Assembly (NCBI RefSeq): GCF_017310505.1
Contig: NZ_CP065957.1
Coordinates: 1,488,001-1,552,000 of the forward strand
Source: Methylacidiphilum caldifontis
Lineage (GTDB): Bacteria; Verrucomicrobiota; Verrucomicrobiia; Methylacidiphilales; Methylacidiphilaceae
DNA length: 64,000 nucleotides
Reading direction: 5' to 3'
Shown here piece after piece: positions 1-8,216 of the stretch (position 1 is its first letter; each line of letters opens with the position of its first letter). The notes beneath the pieces are model-generated. The model made no database searches and was not told the DNA's origin. It worked only from the letters and a program-made list of their open reading frames with translations. The position numbers were made by a program, and so were the translations under genes.

Positions 1-1
1 A

Positions 2-733
2 ACGAATATTACGGCACAAAACGTGTTCTTCGGGGGTGGAAGTCTAGTTGGACCAGCTGTAGTCACGACTCAGAACATGGTGATTGCGGCTAGAGGTAAT
101 GTTAATAATAGGACAGGGAGTGATCCTTTAAACAATAGTTTTCATCTTTCTAATGGACCATGGGCTGCAACGACTAACGTAGTGATTAATGCCATAGGGA
201 CAACGGGTAAACAGGCGATTAACCTTGCAATAAATGGGAACGCGACGGTCAATTCTGGGCAGACTTCTACGTTTCTCCATAATGATACTATTGGATTGAG
301 TTTGCCCACTCCCAATGCAGGGAGTAATCTGCTTGTGAATGCTTCTGGCAATTTGACTATTAACCCAAGTATGGTTATTGAATATTTGGCCTTTGACCCA
401 TATACGCTCAGTAAATTCGTATTTCATGTACCTGGCTTTAGTTTTCCGGGTGGGATAGTGTTTATGTCTGGGGGGACGCTAAAGATCAATACCATTGTTG
501 ATAATGGATATACATCACAAGCGGTGGCAGGACAGGGAATATTCTTCCAAGCTCCTAAAATCGTGACGACGAGTCCTGTGATTACCAGTGGGAATACGTG
601 GGTAAATTTCAGTACGACACCCACTACGGTGCCTGCTATTTATTCAGCAACTCCTGTATCGAAAATTACGCCAAATATATTTAATGTGGCACTGAATCCC
701 AGTGCTTATCATGTCAGATCTTTTAGCCCATAA
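2..733 (+). CDS. FHA-like large secreted protein, copy 1 (C-terminal part only)
   Basis: The reading frame is open from the left edge of the window, so only the last ~243 residues are present. They are rich in Gly, Asn, Ser and Thr with repeated beta-strand-like segments, as in beta-helical exoproteins. Blocks such as GNVNNRTGSDPLNN, FHLSNGPWA, AINLAINGNA and SNLLVNASGNLT recur almost unchanged in the two copies at 2879-5037 and 5259-7369, so this is the first member of a tandem paralogue set. The copies downstream that retain their N-termini carry a two-partner-secretion-like domain, so this protein is probably exported and surface-exposed. This copy is unbroken over the visible part, including the place where copy 2 has lost a base. 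A terminator follows at 766-793. Substrate or adhesion target cannot be read from the sequence. Confidence 0.8.
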   Translation, partial: TNITAQNVFFGGGSLVGPAVVTTQNMVIAARGNVNNRTGSDPLNNSFHLSNGPWAATTNVVINAIGTTGKQAINLAINGNATVNSGQTSTFLHNDTIGLSLPTPNAGSNLLVNASGNLTINPSMVIEYLAFDPYTLSKFVFHVPGFSFPGGIVFMSGGTLKINTIVDNGYTSQAVAGQGIFFQAPKIVTTSPVITSGNTWVNFSTTPTTVPAIYSATPVSKITPNIFNVALNPSAYHVRSFSP

Positions 734-765
734 AGGGTGATTTAAAAGGAGATGCATAGAAAAAG

Positions 766-793
766 GAGGCAATAGCTAATTGCCTCTTTTTTT
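766..793 (+). terminator. Rho-independent terminator after copy 1
   Basis: A perfect 8-bp stem, GAGGCAAT (766-773) and ATTGCCTC (779-786), with a 5-nt loop is followed by seven T residues. It lies 33 bases after the stop codon of the copy 1 exoprotein gene. Confidence 0.85.
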
Positions 794-897
794 ATTATTT
801 AAATCATTAGGCAAATTTTGTTTATTTTTGTGAAATAAAAAAATGAGTGTTGCTTTACTAAAAGAAGTTATTTAAAAGATTTTCTTTTTGGTTTTTT

Positions 898-1299
898 CTA
901 TTCTTCAGCATAGCGAAACGCTATAGCATGATAATAAGGAACAGTCCTATTTAGGTTAGTGTCATACATTCCCCCTGCCGTATTCATGACAAAAGGATTA
1001 GCGATCGGAATGGACTTATCTTCGATGATTAGCCCTTGAGCCCCAAGTTCTCTTGCTTTCATTGCAAGAGCTCCAATAATCTCTGTTTTTGGGGTGCCTT
1101 CTGCACCCCTGGCATTAAGTTCAGCAATTTTATAATACTTGCGTTTTGGAGGCTGGGTCATAATATCAAGATAGCGGGTAGGACTGTAAGTCTTGGAGCT
1201 GAGCCGTTTGACACTAACCGATTCCTGGTGGACACAGCTTAATAGAAAAAAACAAAAAAGAAAAGTCAGTTTGGCCAGTGTAGGTTTTTTGGTATTCAT
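898..1299 (-). CDS. Small putative lipoprotein of unknown function
   Basis: The 133-residue protein starts with a basic N-terminus, a hydrophobic stretch and a lipobox LLSC with the acylated Cys at residue 22. This predicts a type II signal peptide and a lipid-anchored periplasmic protein. The mature part contains a segment around ALAMKARELGAQGLIIED that looks like an alpha/beta unit, as in small lipoproteins that handle heavy metals or redox stress, but I do not recognise a family. It lies 12 bases downstream of the truncated parvulin gene on the same strand and may have shared its transcript. Both are wedged between copies 1 and 2 of the exoprotein genes. Confidence 0.7.
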   Translation of the reverse strand: MNTKKPTLAKLTFLFCFFLLSCVHQESVSVKRLSSKTYSPTRYLDIMTQPPKRKYYKIAELNARGAEGTPKTEIIGALAMKARELGAQGLIIEDKSIPIANPFVMNTAGGMYDTNLNRTVPYYHAIAFRYAEE

Positions 1300-1311
1300 G
1301 GATTTAAACAG

Positions 1312-2043
1312 TTAAGGATTAGCTGTTGTGATAGGCAAAGGAAAGATTTGAACTTGTCCTGATGACACAAGTTCCTGAACATGTTTTTTAAGGTTTTCCT
1401 GCTGGATCTGTTGGATTAGAGCCGGTTTAAGTTCTTCAAAAGAAGGGATTTTGTAAGGACGCACGGCCAACAGTTCAATGACTTCCCAACCAAGGGAAGA
1501 AAGAATAGGACCCCCTACTTGGCTAGGTTTTAACTTTTCAACAAGAGAAAGAGCCGAAAGTACGAGATTTTGACTATTGATCCAGCCCAGTTCACCCCCT
1601 CGGTCAGCTGTTCCTTTCTCAAGAGATTCGGTAGCTAGCAGAGAAAAATCCTCTCCTTTTTTTAGTCTTTGCATGATTTCAAAAGCTTTTCTGCGGGTAG
1701 GGAGAACAATATGCCTGATTTTGTATTCGAATTTGGGAGCTGTTTTTAAGAACTCTTTGTATTTGGCATAAAGTTCTTCTTGAGAAGGTAAAGAGCTGTT
1801 CACTACTTTTTTAATGAGCAGTTCAGCGAGTATTTTGCGGTTTAATTCATCCTGAGTTCTGATCGCTTCTTTGGATCTATCCAGCTCCAGTCTTTTGGCT
1901 TCTTGCACCAGTAATTCTTGCTGGACAATGGTGGCTAAAGCATTTTGTATGGCTTGAGTATCGGGGTTGGATACTCCTGCTTTCTTAAGCTCATTTAAAA
2001 CAAAGGATTTATGGATTTCAACGCCATTGACAATCGCAAGAAC
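1312..2043 (-). pseudogene. Parvulin-type peptidyl-prolyl isomerase (SurA/PrsA-like), 5'-truncated
   Basis: The frame is open from about 2043 down to 1312. It begins VLAIVNGVEIHKSFVLNEL, which matches the start of the mature SurA/PrsA N-terminal domain (usually preceded by a signal peptide), and continues through a parvulin domain: IRHIVLPTRRKAFEIMQRL, then GEDFSLLATES and RGGELGWI. A stop codon stands directly upstream and no signal peptide is encoded, because the opposite-strand barrel remnant begins at the same point. The only conventional in-frame start is a GTG at 1908, inside the chaperone domain, giving 198 residues with no export signal. Such isomerases fold outer-membrane proteins in the periplasm; without its signal this one is probably non-functional. 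Family assignment is firm; loss of function is inferred. Confidence 0.75.
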
Positions 2044-2648
2044 TTAATAAAGAAAATAAAAGATTATTTTTTGGTGGTTTGCGTTATTGGCAAGTTTATG
2101 GGCAGCAGGTGGCTTATGACGATGAATCTTTGAAATGGACTTTTGATGAAGCCCTTACGTTAACGAATTTTCAGGATTATTTTATTTTCCAGCACCTGTA
2201 TGCCCAGGATTATAACACTTTAAGTTTTGGTTCTAACTTAAGCCAAAGTTTTAGAGCCATTGGGTCGCCCGCTTAATGGGATGGGGGAGTTCGTATAATC
2301 CATTTTTTTGCCCATGGCGAGTTCAAAATCTTAAATCAAATATGGACATGTGGATTTTGGGGGGATGGATAATCTTTTGGCATGGTATACCGTGGTACTT
2401 TTTTGGAGATACGGGTTTTATTGGAAGAACGGTACTTCATTCATCAACATGAAAGGTATGGGATTTTACAATCCGCAAGGAGCCGTTGCTGCCTGAGAGT
2501 ATCTAGGGGATGTGGGGGTGGGGCTAGATATTATACATAAATATGGGACGACGATCAGTGCGATGGCGGCATTTCCAGTGATAGCGATCAATGGGTCCCT
2601 GGATCAAAGGTGCAACGAAAGGCAGGGTGGCGATTCAATTTGGCTTAA
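2043..2648 (+). pseudogene. Decayed outer-membrane beta-barrel (porin-like) gene
   Basis: No intact gene spans this stretch, but successive pieces in different frames read like one barrel protein. Frame 3 gives RLFFGGLRYWQVYGQQ, then a segment to a stop at 2276. Other frames continue with NPFFCPWRVQN (about 2300-2330), LLAWYTVVLFWRYGFYWKNG (about 2362-2421), an internal stop near 2494, VGLDIIHKYGTTISA (about 2518-2562) and a final AGWRFNLA ending at 2648. Alternating aromatic/polar residues are typical of transmembrane strands; the pattern recalls alginate-export or OprB-like porins, but this is tentative. The 5' end is missing and abuts the truncated parvulin gene. At least two frameshifts and one stop show it is dead. 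Confidence 0.5.
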
Positions 2649-2878
2649 GATAGAATTTTTAATGAGTTGTTGTGTTATGAACAAAAAAATGAGTAAAAAC
2701 CAGAGTAATAGGGTAGAGTTTGGAACTGAGGAAAAGAAATGAGGATAAAAAATGATTTTGTGGACTAATTAAAGGGAAGAAATTTTTAAGATTTTTATTT
2801 TTTCTTTAACAATATTAAAAAATCTGTGATAAAGATTAATACATTTTTGAAATATAAATACAAAAACAAAGAAGGTCA

Positions 2879-5037
2879 TTGAAAAGATTGTTCTTAAGGA
2901 AACTTTATAAAGCGATTTTGATATTGGCGGCATCCCTTTGGATAGGGCTGGGGACAAAGGGATGGGCAGTTCCTGGGGCTGGTCAATTGCCAGGACATGG
3001 AAGTGTTGTATCTGGTTTGCCAGGGACGACCTATACTCAAGCTGCTGGGACTAATACTGCTACACTCACAATTCCTGCTGGTAGTAATACAGCTATTTTA
3101 TGGCAGAGTAGTGGAGGGACATTAAATGTTGCTGGAAGTGGTCCAGGTTTTAATGTGGGATCTGCTGCGACCTTAATTATAACAGCTGGTGGTGCTGGAA
3201 GCAGCTTATTAAATGTGGACACCACAGGCAGTCCTTCTTATATTATGGGAACTCTTACTGTAAATTCTTCAGGTGGTAATACTCTACCAGTATATGTGGC
3301 CAATGGAAGTGGGATTGTTGTTGGTCCTAAGGCATCAATTACGGCTCCTTTGGGGCTTGGACTCTTGGGTTATGATTTGAGTAGTCAAGCATCGAGTTTT
3401 AATGGAACAGTGAGTGTGGCGCCAACGACCGCGGGCTCATCGGTTACTGTACAATCAGGAGCTACTCTTAATGCGACTGGAGGAGCGGTTACAATTGCAG
3501 CACCTACGGTGAATGTCGGGATTGCTACACCAACTTCTTTTGCTGGGGTATGGGTTAATATTTTATCTGGCTATGCTTTTACTACTGGTTTAGGTGCAAA
3601 TATTTTATTATTTTCTCCAATAACCAATGCGACTGCTGGGGCGACTGCGGGTTCTATTACCATTTCAGGTCCTGCATCTAGTTCTTTTATCTTTCCTTCA
3701 AACTCTTATCTGCTTTATTCTGGGAACATTACCACAAGTGGGATCCTAGATCTCTCTACTCTTGGTGTGTTGCATTGGGGTACATTTAATCCTTCAAACT
3801 TAGCTGCTGCTACCTTTACGAATAATGGGACCATTACATGGGCTCCGAATAATTTCCATGTAATAAACCAATCTAATTCAGGATCACTTGTAAATAATGG
3901 ATCGATTCAAGCTGGGACAGCTGATCTTGTCATTAATGTTGGGGGGAGTATTACCAATAATCCAGGTGCTACGATTGATGGGGGTGGGTTTAATGTAAAA
4001 TTGTTAGCAGGTACGACATCTGCCCCCGGAAATGGGATAGGAGGAGGGATTGTTAATCATGGAACCATTAGTGGATTTAATTCAGTCCAACTTTTTGCTT
4101 CTAATGTCAATGGGATTGGACCTTATCCAAAGGGGGGAATCTTCAGTGATGGAACCATTGCGATTACCAATCCAGCAGGGAATGCCAATGGTAGCACTCT
4201 TATTGTAAAGAGTGATAGCGGGAATGTTTTCCTTGGAGGAACAGTGAATATTGCTGATCCAAAGGGTCTAAACGCTGCGGACCTATCAGTACCAAGTGGT
4301 CAATTTTTCACCCTGGGAACGAATCTTATGGCTGAATTCGTGGCCGCTTTTGGTGGAAGTTTTGTGGGGCCTGCTACAATTACGACCGAGACCATAATTT
4401 TTGATGTTACTGGCAATGTCAATAACAGGACAGGGAATAATCCATTAAACAATGGCTTTCATCTTGCTAACGGACCCTGGGCTCCCAACACTTCTATATA
4501 TGTTACTGCTAATGGTGTGGGCAAGCAGGCGATTAACCTTGCTATTAATGGGAATGCATCGGTTACCTCTGGTTCTACTTATACGTTTGCTAATTCAAGT
4601 AGTACAATTGGTGGAGTAACTACACCAGCTCCCAATGCAGGAAGTAATCTGCTTGTGAATGCTTCTGGAATTTGACCGTCAACGGAAGTTTTCCTTTTCC
4701 TCATGCTTCACTCAGCAATTTCGTATTTACATCTGCTGCCTTTAACTTTCCGGGCGGGATAGTATTTATGTCTGGTGGAACGCTAACGGTCAACACCATT
4801 GTTGATAATGGGTATACAGGGACAGCGGTAGCGGGACAGGGAATATTCTTCCAGGCTCCCACGATTGTGACAACAAGCCCAGTGATTACCAGTGGAAATA
4901 CATGGGTAAACTTCAGTACGACGCCCAGTACGGTACCCGCTATTTATTCAGCAACTCCGCTGACGACAATTACACCAAATATATTTAATGTGGCATTGAA
5001 TCCTGGTGCTTATCATGTCAGACCATTTAGCCCATAA
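2879..5037 (+). pseudogene. FHA-like secreted protein with TPS-like domain, copy 2, frameshifted
   Basis: A TTG start behind GAAGG gives a signal peptide (basic start, hydrophobic core, end near TKGWA) followed by LPGHGSVVSG. The segment from about residue 65 to 165 contains ILWQ, FNVGS, LLNVD, SPSYIMGTLTV and VANGSGIVVGP, the landmarks of the two-partner-secretion (filamentous haemagglutinin N-terminal) domain. The rest is Gly/Asn/Thr-rich and probably beta-helical. Translation stops at 4675 in ASGI-stop; moving one frame from 4669 restores NLTVN and homology to copies 1 and 3 up to 5037. Against copy 1, one base is missing after position 4668. Intact, the protein would be about 719 residues. 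No TpsB/FhaC transporter gene is in the window. The upstream gap 2649-2878 is AT-rich with no gene. A sequencing error remains possible. Confidence 0.8.
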
Positions 5038-5064
5038 AGGCTGATTAAAAATGAAGATGCTTTG

Positions 5065-5099
5065 AAAAGGGAGGTATTCACTCATTGCCTCCCTTTTTT
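5065..5099 (+). terminator. Rho-independent terminator after copy 2
   Basis: A perfect 10-bp stem, AAAAGGGAGG (5065-5074) paired with CCTCCC plus the following T run, encloses a 13-nt loop. It occupies the same place relative to the stop codon as the terminator after copy 1. Further downstream both copies share the motif CATTAGGCAAATTTT, so the duplicated unit includes the 3' flank. Confidence 0.85.
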
Positions 5100-5258
5100 A
5101 TTGAAGCATTAGGCAAATTTTTTTATGTGAGAGAAAAAAAAGCTTTTGCTTTTCTTAAAAATAGTAATGAAAGATTTTTTTAGGTATGAAACATAAAGAT
5201 TGACATGAGGATTACGATTTTGTAAAAGGGATGTCCCTAAACTCAACCAAGGAAAAAG

Positions 5259-7369
5259 TTGAACAGGAGAATATTAACAAAATTAAGGAAAATAATTTTT
5301 TCTACAGGCTTACTGTTCTTAATCAAGCTATCTTTTATCAAAGCCTATGCTTTTGTTCCTCCTGCTCCAAATCAGCTACCTGGCCATGGTTTAGTTGTGA
5401 GTGGGTCTGCTTCTTTAAATCCACCTGGCAACACTCTTCATCTTGGATCTCAAAACACCTCTATTTTATGGGGTGGAACTTCTTACAACCTGAATCCCAA
5501 TCAACCGGGAGGGTTTAATATTGGTTCTAATGCTCATTTTGGAATTGTAAAAAATTTTCAAGGCTCAGCCTTAGCTACAGTACTTAATGTAGATGTAAGC
5601 GGTAACCCCTCTCAAATTTATGGGAACCTTACTGTTGCCGGTGATGTTGTGTTCTTTCTTGCCAATGGGAGTGGAATCATTGTTGGTCCTTCTGGTACTA
5701 TTAATGCACCGGCTGGAATTGGTCTTTTTGGGTATTCGTACAATGCAGCCAATTTCAATGGTACTGTATCTATAGCGAAAGATAGTCCGGGAAGTTTTGT
5801 TCAAGTGATGAGTGGAGCGACATTACGTACTGAAAAGCCTGGAGCCATGATCCTTATTGCTGCTCCAAGCTCGGTTAATGTGGCTGCTGCAAGTGCTGAA
5901 TCTGGAACGGGAGGGATAGTCGCCAAAGGTGGGTTAATCTCATAACAGGCTATGCCATCAGTGGATATAATGGTTACACCTTTTCCATACCTTCCAATGG
6001 TGCGTTTACAACACAAGGAAGTTTAACCATTACGGGTCCTACGGGTAATGATCCTTTTGTAATTGCCACAGCGATCAGTAATGGCAGCATAACGACAAAT
6101 GGCACTGTGTTACTTCCTCCAACGGGTGCTCCTGGTCCAGGAAGCTTGGTTTGGGCTACCACTCTAACCAATAATGGTACTCTTGCTTTCTCTGGTCCTT
6201 TGTCTTCCGCCAATAGATCTTTTAGCGGTTCTTTAATCAATAACGGTTCCATTGTATCGTTTAAAGATCAAGATGTGATGATTAATGTTAATGGATCTAT
6301 TGTGAATAATTCGGGTGGGTTAATTCAGGGAGGACAACCGGGAGAAGATATCGACAACAATGTAGTTCTACGAGCATGGCAAGGGGGACTTGTTAATTAC
6401 GGTACGATTAGTGGTCATAACAGCATCATTTTGGCCGCGATGAATACCACGGGTAGCGGTCCTTATTCTGGAGGAGGCATTTTTAGTAATGGAACCATTA
6501 ATTTTAGTGCTGATTCAGGATCCTCTTCCTTTGTTTTTAGAAGTGTTACGGGCGCGGCTTTCTTGGGAGGAACAGTTCATTCATCGAACGAAAATGGAAT
6601 TACGAATGGATATTTCCAGAGTAGCTCTTCTCCTGTTGCCCCTTTCACCCTTGGAACTAATGTAATGATTCAAAATGTGACCTTTAATGGAGGAAGCCTA
6701 GTGGGGTCTGGAGTGCTGACCACCGAGTCCATTAATATTACAGCTACAGGTAATGTAAATAATAGGGTGGGGTCTAATCCCCTTCAAAATGGGTTTCACT
6801 TAGCCAATGGGCCATGGGCTCCAATAACGAATATTACGATTAATGCCGTTGGATCAGGTCCTCAAGCGATCAATCTTGCCATTGCGGGGAATGCCTCGAT
6901 CAATTCGGGGAACACTTCAACGTTTTTAGGTACAAGTAGTTCCCCCAGTGGACTTACTCTTCCTGTTCCTAATGCGGCAAGTAACCTGCTTGTTAATGCG
7001 AGTGGTAATCTAACAGTCGATCCCAGCTCAACTGGTCCAGCCCATGAATCAATGAGTAACTTTATATTTGGCGTTAATGGCTTTAGTTTTCCAGGAGGTA
7101 TTGTGCTTATTTCAGGGAGCGCATTGACTCTTAACACGATTGTTGATAATGGGTACACAACTTCAGCTAAGGCAGGTCAAGGGATATTCTTCCAGGCTCC
7201 AACAATTCATACGACTAGCCCTGTGATTACCGATGGAAATACTTGGGTGAATTTTAGTACACAACCTTCTTCTGTTCCTGCAATCTATGCAATCAGTCAA
7301 GTTGCTTCTGGAGTTTACAATGTTACTCTTAATCCTGGAGCCTTTCATATCCGTTCTTTTAGTCCTTGA
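5259..7369 (+). pseudogene. FHA-like secreted protein with TPS-like domain, copy 3, frameshifted
   Basis: A TTG start lies five bases after AAGGA and opens a signal peptide ending near IKAYA. It is followed by LPGHGLVVSG and a TPS-like domain (ILWGG, FNIGSNAHFG, LNVDVSGNPSQIYGNLTV, LANGSGIIVGP). The frame ends at 5945, but the next frame is open from 5930 to 7369 and begins WVNLITGYA, matching WVNILSGYA of copy 2. One base is therefore missing at about 5928-5930 relative to copy 2. Intact, it would be about 703 residues. The C-terminal blocks (NVNNRVGSNPLQNGFHLANG and the ending GAFHIRSFSP) match copies 1 and 2. A GTG at 6107 could restart translation but would produce a product without export signal. 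Terminator at 7400-7430. Confidence 0.8.
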
Positions 7370-7399
7370 AAGCTGACTGAAAAATAAATCTTTAAAAAA

Positions 7400-7430
7400 A
7401 GGGAGGGAAAATTGTCCCTCTCTTTTTTTT
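7400..7430 (+). terminator. Rho-independent terminator after copy 3
   Basis: AGGGAGGGA (7400-7408) pairs with TCCCTCTCT (7415-7423), with one G-U pair and a 6-nt loop, followed by a run of T to 7430. It separates the exoprotein gene from the methyltransferase at 7471. Confidence 0.8.
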
Positions 7431-7470
7431 GGGTTGAAAAAGAAAAGAAGGAAAATCATAGTCCTAGAAA

Positions 7471-8202
7471 ATGGAAAATTCGGTTAGTAACAATAAGAGG
7501 GTTTGGGATAAAGAATATAGTTGGCCGGAAGATGGTGAAGAATGGAATGGACAAGCAAAGGTTTGTGGTGTGCCTTACGAGCTATGGAAACAATCGATCA
7601 TTGATACATTTTTTCTTCCTCATATTACAAACAACTCTGTAGTGCTCGAAATCGCTCCTGGGCATGGACGATGGACCTGTCATCTTTCAAAGCTTTGTAA
7701 AAAACTTGTTGTTGTGGATTTAAGTCCAAACTGTATTGAGTATTGTAAGAGAAGATTTTCTGGTTGTAATAATATTTTGTATTATGTCAATGACGGTCTT
7801 TCTTTAGGAATGCTTGAAGACCAATCGATCGATTTTATTTGGTCTTTTGATGCATTTGTTCATATGGACGCTTCGGTCATTCAAAGTTATTTTTATGAGT
7901 TTAAAAGAGTTTTAAAGAAGAATGCCAAGGCTATCATACATCATGGGGGAAGAAATCATTTGAGTTTATTTTTAGGGTTTTTAAAAGATTTGCACCCTAA
8001 CACAAGAAAACTCTATCGATGGATCTCCATGGGATACTCAAACGATGACGATGGATGGCGATCGGTCGTTTCCAAGGAGCTGGTTTTAAAAATGGCTAAA
8101 AAGGCCCGCCTTACTGTAGAAAAGCAGATTCAAAGATGGGGTAAAGGAAATATTTTTGGCGTGCCCCGGTATAATGATTGGATTACGATCCTCTTGCAAT
8201 AG
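7471..8202 (+). CDS. SAM-dependent methyltransferase (class I) of the glycan cluster
   Basis: The 243-residue protein has a class I methyltransferase motif I, VLEIAPGHGRWT (about residues 58-69), an acidic residue ending the second strand (LVVVDLSPN), and a motif-IV-like strand DFIWSFDAFVHMD. This is the layout of Methyltransf_11/25 enzymes. It lies 14 bases before a double glycosyltransferase gene on the same strand, so the two are probably co-transcribed. Enzymes of this kind near glycosyltransferases usually methylate sugar residues of surface polysaccharides. The acceptor here is unknown. No signal peptide, so cytoplasmic. Confidence 0.85.
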   Translation: MENSVSNNKRVWDKEYSWPEDGEEWNGQAKVCGVPYELWKQSIIDTFFLPHITNNSVVLEIAPGHGRWTCHLSKLCKKLVVVDLSPNCIEYCKRRFSGCNNILYYVNDGLSLGMLEDQSIDFIWSFDAFVHMDASVIQSYFYEFKRVLKKNAKAIIHHGGRNHLSLFLGFLKDLHPNTRKLYRWISMGYSNDDDGWRSVVSKELVLKMAKKARLTVEKQIQRWGKGNIFGVPRYNDWITILLQ

Positions 8203-8216
8203 GTTAGTTTTGTTTT

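Noticed and set aside
5231-5518. Possible 95-residue gene overlapping the start of exoprotein copy 3
   Set aside because: It is an alternative frame of the TPS-like region, whose true frame is shown by homology to copy 2.
4660-5945. Programmed ribosomal frameshifting in exoprotein copies 2 and 3
   Set aside because: Both need a -1 shift, but neither site (around TCTGGAATTT and CAAAGGTGGG) has a slippery heptamer or an evident downstream structure, and copy 1 encodes the first block in one frame. A base deletion explains it better.
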